DNA of 8,422 nt from Akkermansiaceae bacterium (lineage in GTDB: Bacteria > Verrucomicrobiota > Verrucomicrobiia > Verrucomicrobiales > Akkermansiaceae), in the NCBI GenBank assembly GCA_025457805.1, contig JALOTR010000084.1, forward strand, positions 1-8,422. Direction: 5' to 3'. Under the pieces are notes generated by a model. It was not told the origin of the DNA and ran no database searches. It was given only the letters and a program-made list of their open reading frames with translations. Each line of letters opens with the position of its first letter. Positions within the stretch are counted from its first letter, which is position 1. Shown here in pieces: positions 1 through 6,845 of the stretch. Made by a program: the position numbers and the translations under genes.

Positions 1-702
1 AACTGCGATTACCGGACTGTCACCGATTTCACTCCGCACTGGGAAACTCGGGTTGTTAGAATCTCGGAGATCACCGGCATCGACATTGCGATCAACTATT
101 GGGGATCCCCGTGGATGGCGCATCCCATCGTCAGCTTTCAGTTTGCCGATGCTCCCCCCGTTTGCTTCTCCATCGAGACGCGCAAGCAGGTCGGCCAGTC
201 CTATTCCGCCATCGGCGGCCTGTATCGGCAGTTTTCACTGACCTACATCGTCGCCGACGAGCGCGACGTCATCCGTGTCCGCACGAACTACCGCAAGGAT
301 GAGGACATCTATCTCTACCGCCTCACCCTCACGCCAGCGCAAGCGCGCGAGCGCTTCGTCGAATACATCCATGCGCTCAACACCCTTCATGACCACCCGC
401 GCTGGTATAATGCCATCACCACCAACTGCACCACCAGCATCCGGACCCAGCACCCATCCGGCGAACGCCCCCGCTGGGACTACCGCATGTTGCTCAATGG
501 AAAAGGAGATAAAATGATGTATGAGCGCGACATCATCGCCAAAGGCGGATTGTCCTTCGCGGATCTGAAAAAGCGCTCTCTTATCGACGGACCCGCCAAG
601 ATAGCGAACGATTCGCTAGACTTTTCCCGTCGGATTCGGGAGGGTCTCCCGAGTATGGAGTCGCTTCCAGATCCAACGCAGCCCAACCCGAAGGAGCCAT
701 GA
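1..702 (+). CDS. DUF4105 (Lnb N-terminal periplasmic domain) protein, 5'-truncated
   Basis: The reading frame is open from base 1, so the true start lies upstream; an internal ATG at 115 is not the start because family motifs precede it. The visible 233 residues follow the DUF4105 pattern in order: the 'TDFTPHWETR' motif (residues 8-17), 'YWGSPWMAH' (34-42), 'FSIETRK' (56-62), 'VADERDVIRVRTNYR' (80-94) and 'TTNCTTSIR' (140-148) with the conserved Asn-Cys. Comparable bacterial proteins are about 330-400 aa with N-terminal membrane helices, so roughly 100-150 residues are probably missing; the part seen would be periplasmic. A related DUF4105 protein, Lnb of Bacteroides, is a lipoprotein N-acyltransferase, but this homologue has no visible C-terminal membrane domain and its substrate is unknown. 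Its last four bases are shared with the start of the next gene, implying translational coupling. Family call secure, activity not. Confidence 0.9.
   Translation, partial: NCDYRTVTDFTPHWETRVVRISEITGIDIAINYWGSPWMAHPIVSFQFADAPPVCFSIETRKQVGQSYSAIGGLYRQFSLTYIVADERDVIRVRTNYRKDEDIYLYRLTLTPAQARERFVEYIHALNTLHDHPRWYNAITTNCTTSIRTQHPSGERPRWDYRMLLNGKGDKMMYERDIIAKGGLSFADLKKRSLIDGPAKIANDSLDFSRRIREGLPSMESLPDPTQPNPKEP
691..696 (+). promoter_or_regulatory. AAGGAG Shine-Dalgarno-like element with very short spacing
   Basis: AAGGAG ends only 2 nt before the ATG at 699, closer than the usual 5-9 nt. It is the best Shine-Dalgarno match at any start in the window, but with this spacing it may not work conventionally. 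The ATGA overlap with the upstream gene suggests that terminating ribosomes reinitiate here. Confidence 0.4.
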
Positions 703-1616
703 AAACCATCATCGCTTTTCTTTCGGTCGGCCTTTCCGTCCTCATCCTATCCCAGCCCTGCCGCGCCCAAGACATCGAACCCCGCCGTTGGAGCCACCTG
801 CCGCTCGGCAGCAATTTCGGCGGCGTGGCCTACGCCTACACCGAGGGGGACATCTTCTTCAATCCGGTCCTGAGAATCGAGGACGGGGTGTTCGAAATGA
901 ACACGGCGGCCCTGAAATACATCCACGCGTTTGAGCTGTTTAAAAAGTCAGCCCGCGTTGACCTTACTCAAATGTATCAGAGCGGTTCCTGGAACGGCTT
1001 GGTCAATGGAGTCCCCGCTGCCGTCGATCGCGATGGATGGGCGGACACCACCCTTCGCTTCGCGGTGAATCTTTACGGTGCGCCGCCGCTCGAAGGGGAA
1101 GAGTTCATCGAATACCGCAAGGCGACCTACTGCGAAACCATCGTCGGCGCGGGCTTGGTCGTGACCTTGCCCACCGGTGAGTATTTTGACGACAGGCTGA
1201 TCAATCTAGGAGCGAACCGCTACACATTCACCCCCCAATTCGGCGCCGTCCACACCCGTGGCAAGTGGACGATGGAGCTTTCCTCCTCCGTGAACTTCTT
1301 CACCGACAACGACGAGTTTTTCAACGGCAAGAAACTTGAGGAAAACCCGCTGCTGATCGGCCAAGGCCACCTCATCTACAACTTCATGCCCGGCCTGTGG
1401 ATCGGCGCCAGCGCCGGCTATGGCTATGGCGGCGAATCCACCATCGACCAGGTTTCCGCGAACGACCGCAAAGGCAACCTCGGCTTCGGATTGAGCGCCG
1501 GCATCCCGGTCAACCGCCATTTCGGCTTCAAGATCGCCTACATCGGCATCCGGACCCAGGAAGACGTGGGCTCCGACAACGACACCTTCACCATCGCCTG
1601 CTCATTCCAATGGTAA
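699..1616 (+). CDS. Outer-membrane beta-barrel protein, phenol-degradation MetA / transporter family
   Basis: This 305-aa protein begins with a clear Sec signal peptide (hydrophobic core at about residues 4-18, likely cleavage CRA/Q after residue 23). The mature part is made of alternating amphipathic strands and ends in Trp (FTIACSFQW), the aromatic C-terminal residue used for outer-membrane barrel assembly. The middle carries 'VGAGLVVTLPTGEYFDD' with later 'NLGANRYTFTPQFG' and 'GYGYG' segments, as in the Pfam Phenol_MetA_deg family of putative outer-membrane channels. That family name comes from a few aromatic-degradation clusters; no catabolic gene lies nearby here, so the substrate is unknown. 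The ATG at 699 overlaps the stop of the DUF4105 gene and directly precedes the signal peptide, so the start is well supported. A 71-nt gap with no evident hairpin follows. The barrel location is strongly supported; a transport role is inferred. Confidence 0.85.
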   Translation: MKTIIAFLSVGLSVLILSQPCRAQDIEPRRWSHLPLGSNFGGVAYAYTEGDIFFNPVLRIEDGVFEMNTAALKYIHAFELFKKSARVDLTQMYQSGSWNGLVNGVPAAVDRDGWADTTLRFAVNLYGAPPLEGEEFIEYRKATYCETIVGAGLVVTLPTGEYFDDRLINLGANRYTFTPQFGAVHTRGKWTMELSSSVNFFTDNDEFFNGKKLEENPLLIGQGHLIYNFMPGLWIGASAGYGYGGESTIDQVSANDRKGNLGFGLSAGIPVNRHFGFKIAYIGIRTQEDVGSDNDTFTIACSFQW

Positions 1617-1687
1617 AGCTACACCATTGTCTGCGCCTTGAACTGAAATTTCTGTTTCCCAACTAATCCCCATATCTACCCATCCCG

Positions 1688-3187
1688 ATGAAAACTTCAA
1701 AATCGCGAGTCATGCTCGCCACGCTTGTGATCGCTGCGGCATCATCCATGCCTCCGGCATTCGCCCAGGTGCCCCCTGGCTACTCGGCATCCGCCAATCC
1801 ATCCGCCACATATCTTTCTCTCTCCCAGTTGCAGGAACTCGTCGGACGGGTGGCCCTCTATCCGGACGATTTGCTTGCCCTGATCCTGCCGGCATCCACG
1901 ACCCCGCTCGATATCGTCAAGGCCCAGCGGTTTTTGGTGAAATACAGCACGAACAAGAACCTGAAACCTGATCCTTCCCTGTCCGAGCCCATCGTGAACC
2001 TTCTCACCTATCCGGATGTCATCAACATGATGGGAGACGATCTCGATTGGACGGAATCGCTCGGCACCGCTTTCACCACCCAGCAGGCGGACGTTCTGGA
2101 TGCGATCCAGATCTTCCGCCGCAAGGCCCAAGCGGCAGGCAATCTCCAATCCGATGACAAACAAATCATCGTGGTGCAGCAGGAAACGGTGCAGATCGTT
2201 CCAGCAAAACCAGAAGTCATCTATGTGCCGCAATATCAGCCCGCCACGGTCATCGTGGCCCAGCCTGCACCGGTGGTGACTTATATGCCCACCGCATATC
2301 CGGTTTATTACAATCCCGTAGCAACAGTGGCCGCCGCCGCGACGGTCGGCTACATCGCAGGGGCGACCACGGCCTACGGCCTGAATTGGTATGGCGGCAC
2401 GGTTTATCATGCCCCCTATGCCTCCCATGCCGCCTACTATCAGGACCAGCGCATGGATTATGCCAATCATGCCCGCGAGGACTGGCAAAACTATGGCACC
2501 GCCTCAAGAGAGGATTGGCAGAACCACGCCAACCAATCCCAAACCCAGCGGCAGAATGCCACGGCATCCAATCAAGCGGCCCGCCAACAAACCAGCACGA
2601 CCAACCAATCCCAACGCCAGCAAACCAGCACGGCCAACCAGACCCAGCGCCAACAGTCCGCACAAGACACCACCTCCGCCAACCAGAGCCAGCGCCAGGA
2701 TGCTGCGGCAAGCGGACAACAACAGCGGACCTCCAATCAGTCGCAACGCCAGGATGCCGCAGCAAGTGGCCAACAACAGCGGACGGACAATCAAACCCAG
2801 CGCCAGAACACCGCGACCGGAGCGCAGGCATCTTCCCAGCAAAGCCAGGCCGCACGCCAAAGCAGCGCCCAGCAGAATCAAGCAGCCCGTCAATCGAGCA
2901 TGCCGCAAGGAGCGCAGAGTTGGCAGTCATCCGCGTCCTCCAGAAGCGGTCAATATGGCGGCTCCGCGCAGACGGCCGCCGCGAACCGGACACCGGCATC
3001 ATCCTCCGGCCAGCGTCAGGCAGCCGCCTCCTCATCCCAATTTGCCACCCGCCAATCCACCCGCTCGTCCGGAGGTGCCTATGCCGGAGCATCATCCGGT
3101 GCCAGGGCACAAAGTTTTAGCGAAAGAGGATCCCGCAGCATGTCCGGCGCGAGCCGCAGCGGTGGCGGTGGCCGCAGCCGACGTTGA
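1688..3187 (+). CDS. Secreted DUF3300 protein with Gln/Ser-rich repeat tail
   Basis: The 499-aa product has a Sec signal peptide cleaved at PAFA/Q (after residue 26). The DUF3300 domain follows at about residues 45-190, recognised by 'ALYPDDLLALILPAST' (56-71), 'LLTYPDVINMM', 'WTESLGTAF' and 'EVIYVPQYQP' (176-185). A Tyr/Ala/Gly-rich stretch with one hydrophobic segment ('ATVAAAATVGYIAGA', about 210-225) follows. From about residue 250 the protein is low complexity: Gln, Ser, Ala, Thr, Asn and Arg, including degenerate NQSQRQ-type repeats, and it ends in a basic Gly/Arg tail (GGGGRSRR). It is probably periplasmic or surface exposed, with the tail disordered. No enzymatic motif is visible. DUF3300 genes are commonly found beside DUF2950 genes, as here, but the role of the pair is unknown. 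No Shine-Dalgarno precedes the ATG; the start is fixed by the signal peptide. Confidence 0.92.
   Translation: MKTSKSRVMLATLVIAAASSMPPAFAQVPPGYSASANPSATYLSLSQLQELVGRVALYPDDLLALILPASTTPLDIVKAQRFLVKYSTNKNLKPDPSLSEPIVNLLTYPDVINMMGDDLDWTESLGTAFTTQQADVLDAIQIFRRKAQAAGNLQSDDKQIIVVQQETVQIVPAKPEVIYVPQYQPATVIVAQPAPVVTYMPTAYPVYYNPVATVAAAATVGYIAGATTAYGLNWYGGTVYHAPYASHAAYYQDQRMDYANHAREDWQNYGTASREDWQNHANQSQTQRQNATASNQAARQQTSTTNQSQRQQTSTANQTQRQQSAQDTTSANQSQRQDAAASGQQQRTSNQSQRQDAAASGQQQRTDNQTQRQNTATGAQASSQQSQAARQSSAQQNQAARQSSMPQGAQSWQSSASSRSGQYGGSAQTAAANRTPASSSGQRQAAASSSQFATRQSTRSSGGAYAGASSGARAQSFSERGSRSMSGASRSGGGGRSRR
2531..2899 (+). repeat. Degenerate coding repeats (NQSQRQ units) inside the DUF3300 gene
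   Basis: Residues 282-404 are built from units beginning N-Q-[SAT]-[QA]-R-Q. Unit starts are at nt 2531, 2570, 2603, 2636, 2681, 2735 and 2789, with a last NQAARQSS at 2876. Spacing varies (13, 11, 11, 15, 18 and 18 residues). The two 18-residue units at 2681-2734 and 2735-2788 match at 17 of 18 amino acids but differ at 12 of 54 bases, 10 of those changes being synonymous. The repeats are therefore old at DNA level and kept at protein level. Confidence 0.85.
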
Positions 3188-3219
3188 AAACCCAGCCCGC
3201 ACCTTCATCTAACAACTTT

Positions 3220-4113
3220 ATGAAAACTTCGATTCTTGCCACCTTCTTCACGGCACTATCCTTCGTCCCATCGATCCTCGCACAGGACGCCGCAGCTCCC
3301 GTTCCACCCAAGGTTTTCGAAACTCCGGTGGAGGCATCGGACGCGTTCATCGCCGCTGCGAAAAACGGTGAACAACAAGCCATCCTGGAAATCTTCGGCG
3401 ACAAACACAAGGCCCTCATCGGCACCGAAGATCCCGAGCGCGACAAGGAACTTCGCTCCAAGGTCGCCGCCATGGCCATCGAACGGCGCCGCTTCCGCGA
3501 AAACGATGAGAACTCCGTCACCATGGTCATCGGCGCGGAAGCGTGGCCATTCCCCGTGCCCATCGTAAAAACCGATAAAGGCTGGCAATTCGATTCGGAC
3601 ACCGGCATCGAGGAAATCATCCATCGCCGCATCGGCGAGAACGAACTCAGCGCCATCGACTCCCTGCGCGGTTACGTTGCAGCCCAACGCGAATATGCCG
3701 CAATCCCGCGGGATGATTCAAAGGTCCGGCAGTTCGCACAACTGCTGCAAAGCTCACCCGGCAAAAAGGACGGTCTCCATTGGAACACCGCCGAAGGCGA
3801 AACACCCAGCCCTGCCGGCCCCGAAATCAAGGATGATAAAACTCCGCACAACGGCTACCACTTCAAGATCCTCACCTCGCAAGGTAGCTCGGCTCCGGCT
3901 GGAGAATACGATTATATCATCAATGGGCATCTCATTGCCGGATTTGCCATGGTGGCGTGGCCGTCCGAATACGGAAAAACAGGCGTCATGACGATGTTGG
4001 TGAACCATTACGGCGACATCTATGAAAAAGACCTTGGTCCTGAAACCGCCACGCTCGCGGCAGCGATCAGTGAATACAATCCAGACGAAACGTGGACTTT
4101 GTCGGAGGATTGA
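3220..4113 (+). CDS. Secreted DUF2950 protein
   Basis: A 297-aa exported protein with a Sec signal peptide (MKTSILATFF start, cleavage SILA/Q after residue 21). DUF2950 signatures run the full length: 'WPFPVPIVKTDKGWQFD' (109-125), 'RRIGENELSAIDSLRGYV' (136-153), 'QREYA' (156-160), 'HNGYHFKILTSQG' (210-222), 'YDYIINGHLIAGFAMVAWP' (230-248) and 'GVMTMLVNHYGDIYEKDLG' (255-273). Length and order fit an intact family member. A TTG at 3184 in frame would overlap the upstream stop and add 12 residues (MKTQPAPSSNNF), but these are polar and would separate the signal peptide from the N-terminus, so the ATG at 3220 is preferred. It follows DUF3300 after 32 nt, the common pairing of the two families; they probably act together in the periplasm. 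Biochemical function is unknown and no catalytic motif is evident. Confidence 0.92.
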   Translation: MKTSILATFFTALSFVPSILAQDAAAPVPPKVFETPVEASDAFIAAAKNGEQQAILEIFGDKHKALIGTEDPERDKELRSKVAAMAIERRRFRENDENSVTMVIGAEAWPFPVPIVKTDKGWQFDSDTGIEEIIHRRIGENELSAIDSLRGYVAAQREYAAIPRDDSKVRQFAQLLQSSPGKKDGLHWNTAEGETPSPAGPEIKDDKTPHNGYHFKILTSQGSSAPAGEYDYIINGHLIAGFAMVAWPSEYGKTGVMTMLVNHYGDIYEKDLGPETATLAAAISEYNPDETWTLSED

Positions 4114-4158
4114 TTCCTTGAAACGATAGAAATCCCCAATCACCTGCTGACCGCCATC

Positions 4159-4162
4159 GGAG
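4159..4162 (+). promoter_or_regulatory. GGAG element 2 nt before the DUF4239 start
   Basis: GGAG is followed by CC and then the ATG at 4165, giving GGAGCCATG, exactly the string around the start at 699. The spacing is shorter than normal for a Shine-Dalgarno, so function is uncertain. Confidence 0.3.
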
Positions 4163-4164
4163 CC

Positions 4165-4953
4165 ATGCCCGACTTCCTCTATCAACTTCCACTGCCGCTT
4201 GCAGCGTTCATCATCATTGGGATTCTTTGTGCATACTCTCTGATCGGCATGGTGATCACCCGCCGCTGGATCATGCCCCGCTTCCTTGAAGATGATCGCG
4301 AACTTGATTTCAACAGCGGCATGATGCAGGCGGTGTTGGTTTTCTACGGTCTTGCCACGGCTCTGATTGCGGTGAGCGTCTGGGAAACCCACTCGCAGGT
4401 CGGCGAGGCGGTGTCTCACGAGGCCGCCCGCATCGCCGGAATCTACCGCGACGTCTCTTCCTATCCGGAGCCAGTCCGCTCCGAACTTCAGGCGGAACTC
4501 AGGGGCTATACCGACTATCTCATCCACGAGGCCTGGCCCGCCCAGCAACGGGGAGAATACCCCACCCGCGGGGTGGAGTGGATCAACCGCTTCCAGAATA
4601 CCCTTGCTTCCTTCAATCCTTCCGAAGAGCGGGAGAAGATTCTCCATGCGGAAACACTCGCCGCTTTCAATCGCCTGATCGACGCAAGGCGGCTGCGCTT
4701 GGATGCAATGCTGGTGAGAATGCCAACCGTTCTCTGGTGCATCGTCCATATCGGTGCCTGCATCTGCCTCGCTTCCGCATTCTTTTTCCGCGTCAGGGAT
4801 GTGCGCCTTTATTCGATTCAGTTGAGTCTGCTCTCGGTTTTCATTGGTCTCGTCATCACTCTGATCTTTGCCTTCGACCGCCCTTTCATCGGCGATCTGG
4901 GAATCGATGCCGGTTCGTATCAACTCATTCGTGATCAACTGATGCATCCCTGA
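4165..4953 (+). CDS. DUF4239 (bestrophin-like) inner-membrane protein
   Basis: The 262-aa product has two N-terminal membrane helices (about residues 10-31 and 53-73), a roughly 115-residue hydrophilic, helix-rich middle, and two C-terminal helices (about 188-209 and 217-237). The end carries the family hallmark 'FDRPFIGDLGIDAGSYQLIRDQL' in two parts: FDRPF at 237-241 and GDLGI at 243-247, followed by YQLIRDQL. This architecture and C-terminal motif define DUF4239, described by Pfam as bestrophin-like. Bestrophins are pentameric anion channels, but channel activity has to my knowledge not been shown for DUF4239, so ion conduction is inferred from distant similarity only. It begins 51 nt after the DUF2950 gene and ends 15 nt before the next ORF, consistent with cotranscription. 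The start is supported by the immediate first helix. The family is confident; the function is not. Confidence 0.88.
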   Translation: MPDFLYQLPLPLAAFIIIGILCAYSLIGMVITRRWIMPRFLEDDRELDFNSGMMQAVLVFYGLATALIAVSVWETHSQVGEAVSHEAARIAGIYRDVSSYPEPVRSELQAELRGYTDYLIHEAWPAQQRGEYPTRGVEWINRFQNTLASFNPSEEREKILHAETLAAFNRLIDARRLRLDAMLVRMPTVLWCIVHIGACICLASAFFFRVRDVRLYSIQLSLLSVFIGLVITLIFAFDRPFIGDLGIDAGSYQLIRDQLMHP

Positions 4954-4968
4954 GTCAACTATCTTCAA

Positions 4969-5226
4969 ATGCCGATGTTGTCTTCATTTTACATTCCCGC
5001 TGTTTGTATGGCCACCATTCTTGCTGCGGCGCTCGCACCAGCGAAGCTAAGTGCCCAGTCGTGGGAAAATGCGCCGGAGTGGTGGAATTTCCTCTATGAG
5101 TCGGACCGCCACCGACTCGAACGCGGATGCACCGGTGTCTTGGGCACCGGGAATCAATTCGCCCTCTCTTTCAGCCTCGAAGTCCCACTGTCATCTGAAA
5201 GCTTCGATTTCAAGTTGGTTTCCTGA
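4969..5226 (+). CDS. Small hypothetical exported ORF, possibly degenerate
   Basis: An 85-codon ORF fills the gap between the DUF4239 and hydrolase genes, 15 nt after the former. Residues 5-29 resemble a signal peptide with a possible site KLSA/Q (after residue 29), although the N-terminal region lacks the usual Lys/Arg before the hydrophobic core. The rest, only about 55 residues, contains 'WENAPEWWNFLYE' (31-43), a charged 'SDRHRLERG' segment and a Ser/Phe-rich end. I do not recognise a family. The third codon positions look less GC-rich than in neighbouring genes, and the composition changes after about residue 53. It could be a real small periplasmic protein, the frame-broken start of a former longer exported protein, or a non-coding stretch. 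Position and the Ala-Gln cleavage pattern shared with its neighbours favour real or recently real. Confidence 0.45.
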   Translation: MPMLSSFYIPAVCMATILAAALAPAKLSAQSWENAPEWWNFLYESDRHRLERGCTGVLGTGNQFALSFSLEVPLSSESFDFKLVS

Positions 5227-5264
5227 CTCGCTTGCTTCTTTTGACCTCATCCCATCCCTCACTC

Positions 5265-6845
5265 ATGAATCATCTCACATTAGCTTTCCCTCGTACCATG
5301 GTCCGCTCGTTCGGTTTGATTTGTGGTGTCGTTTTGTTATCCCAATGTTCCGCTCCGGTCTCCGTGCGTGTGGATAAGCCGGTCGCTCCGGTCGGCACAT
5401 CCGCCGTTCCCCAAAACACCGATGCCTTGCTTGCCTCGATCCGCGATTCCCACGACCGGATCGTCCGTGGCGACTCTTCCTCGCTCGCTCCATACAACTA
5501 TTCCGTCGCGCGCCTAATTGAGGAACTCGAACGCAGTGGCGCGGATCCATGGTCCGGCACCGTTTCCTACGGGACGTTTCGCCTCAAGGGAACCCATCCT
5601 GTCGGCTGCAAGCCGCTTGAACGCCAACTGGTAGCCACCGATACCCTCGACTTCCGCGGAGAGATCGCTAAAGAAAAATCCAACGTCGATGGGCTCGGCG
5701 CGCCCTTGTTAGAGGTGGGAAAAATCGACAAGCTGGGTCGCGAAAAAATGCGCGACAATCTGCCGCTGCGCAACCTGACCGCCGTGGTTCGATTTGAGGG
5801 AAATCTGGCAAAACTCGAACTCGTCGATCCCTATCAGGTCGAGCGGGTCAGCCTCAATGGACGCAGCCAAACGCTCTCTGCCGACTATGGAGCGGCCATC
5901 ATGCTGGGCATGTCCAAGGCTCGGGTGGACAAACTCGGCCTCGTGCGCCTGCTCCATCCATCCCGCTACAACGACACAGCCAATCTCAATTTCCTCCAGC
6001 CCTTCGACTCCAAGCGGATCCCGGTTTTGTTTGTCCACGGACTGGACAGCACCCCGGCCACCTTCGCGCCGATGTATTTCAATCTCCTGCGCGATCCGGA
6101 GATCCGGAAGAACTATCAATTCTGGGTATTCAGTTATCCCAGTGGCTATCCCTATCCTTACTCGGCCTCACTCCTCCGCCGGGAACTCGATGACGTCAGA
6201 CGGAGTTATCCCCAACATAAAAACATGGTCATCGTCGGCCACAGCATGGGCAGCCTCATCAGCCGTTTGATGGTCACTGATGTGGACGACAAGCTTTGGG
6301 TGAAAGCCTTCGGGCACAAACCGGAAAACACTCGCTTCACGGGTGCGAGCAGGGACGTCTTGGTGAAGGCGCTGGTGTTTGAAGATCGGAAGGAAATTGA
6401 TCGTGCCATCTTCTATTCCGGTCCTCACCGCGGTTCCATCCTCGCCACCAACTGGATCGGCCGCACGGCTTCGCGTCTCGTCAAGATGCCTGGGCTGGTC
6501 GCCGATGTGAGAAACGTCGCACTCTCCGCAGCCACTGCGGACGTCGCCGGCCTTGCCATGCAGAATGCGCCTAACAGCATTGGCACACTCTCGCCCACCA
6601 ATCCTTTTGTGGTCGAAATCAACAAATTCCCGATCGTCCCGCGCATCCCCTTCCACAGCATCATGGGAGACCGCGGCAAGGGCGATACACCTAACTCATC
6701 CGATGGCGTCGTGGCCTACTGGAGTTCCCACCTCAAGGGGGCGGTCTCGGAAAGAATCGTCCCGTCCGGGCACGGCTCGCACGAACATCCCGAAGGCATC
6801 GAAGAAGCCCGCCGCATCCTGCTCCAACATCTGAAAAGCCGATGA
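5265..6845 (+). CDS. Lipase-like alpha/beta-hydrolase lipoprotein
   Basis: A 526-aa protein with an N-terminal hydrophobic stretch ending in LSQC (Cys28), read as a lipobox with an unusual Gln at -1. A roughly 200-residue N-terminal region typical of this large bacterial hydrolase group precedes the catalytic fold: 'VLFVHGLDSTPATF' with His258-Gly259 of the oxyanion region, 'FWVFSYPSGYP', the nucleophile elbow GHSMG with Ser327, 'SGPHRGS', likely acid Asp480 in 'SSDGVVAYWSS', and the terminal 'SGHGSHEHP' where His503, His506 or His508 completes the triad. It is therefore an intact serine hydrolase, probably acting on lipid or another ester in the periplasm or at a membrane; the substrate is unknown. 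Start alternatives are TTG 5232 (11 residues longer) and ATG 5298, which gives a compact 17-residue lipoprotein signal; none has a Shine-Dalgarno. Its stop overlaps the channel gene start (ATGA), implying coupled expression. Confidence 0.88.
   Translation: MNHLTLAFPRTMVRSFGLICGVVLLSQCSAPVSVRVDKPVAPVGTSAVPQNTDALLASIRDSHDRIVRGDSSSLAPYNYSVARLIEELERSGADPWSGTVSYGTFRLKGTHPVGCKPLERQLVATDTLDFRGEIAKEKSNVDGLGAPLLEVGKIDKLGREKMRDNLPLRNLTAVVRFEGNLAKLELVDPYQVERVSLNGRSQTLSADYGAAIMLGMSKARVDKLGLVRLLHPSRYNDTANLNFLQPFDSKRIPVLFVHGLDSTPATFAPMYFNLLRDPEIRKNYQFWVFSYPSGYPYPYSASLLRRELDDVRRSYPQHKNMVIVGHSMGSLISRLMVTDVDDKLWVKAFGHKPENTRFTGASRDVLVKALVFEDRKEIDRAIFYSGPHRGSILATNWIGRTASRLVKMPGLVADVRNVALSAATADVAGLAMQNAPNSIGTLSPTNPFVVEINKFPIVPRIPFHSIMGDRGKGDTPNSSDGVVAYWSSHLKGAVSERIVPSGHGSHEHPEGIEEARRILLQHLKSR

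Noticed and set aside
1617..1687. Possible regulatory palindrome GAAATTTC at 1645-1652 in the gap before DUF3300
   Set aside because: An 8-nt palindrome in a T/A-richer gap is expected by chance, has no second copy in the gaps, and is not a terminator hairpin with a T run.
1742..2488. 248-codon minus-strand frame antisense to the DUF3300 domain
   Set aside because: It is the His/Gly/Arg-rich shadow of a clear family domain with no start context or known motif.
2531..2899. CRISPR-like array suggested by regularly recurring short repeats
   Set aside because: The repeats are in frame, vary in spacing, differ mainly at third codon positions and encode NQxQRQ units within an intact gene, so they are protein repeats.
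2250..3212. Long alternative frames (286 codons minus strand; 244 and 273 codons plus strand) within the DUF3300 tail
   Set aside because: The repetitive, stop-poor Gln/Ser/Ala coding sequence leaves all frames open. Silent changes between repeat units show that selection acts on the DUF3300 frame only.
3184..3219. TTG start at 3184 overlapping the DUF3300 stop, extending DUF2950 by 12 residues
   Set aside because: The extension is polar and displaces the signal peptide from the N-terminus; ATG 3220 gives a normal MKT-type signal peptide.
3754..4968. A 404-codon open frame on the minus strand covering most of the DUF2950 gene and the whole DUF4239 gene
   Set aside because: The plus strand carries complete, recognisable DUF2950 and DUF4239 proteins with signal peptide and membrane helices. 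The antisense frame spans two genes and their gap, gives a charged sequence with no recognisable domain, and is a typical GC-rich shadow.
5232..5264. TTG start extending the hydrolase by 11 residues
   Set aside because: A rare start codon without a Shine-Dalgarno that lengthens the lipoprotein signal beyond normal size; ATG 5265 or 5298 is more plausible.
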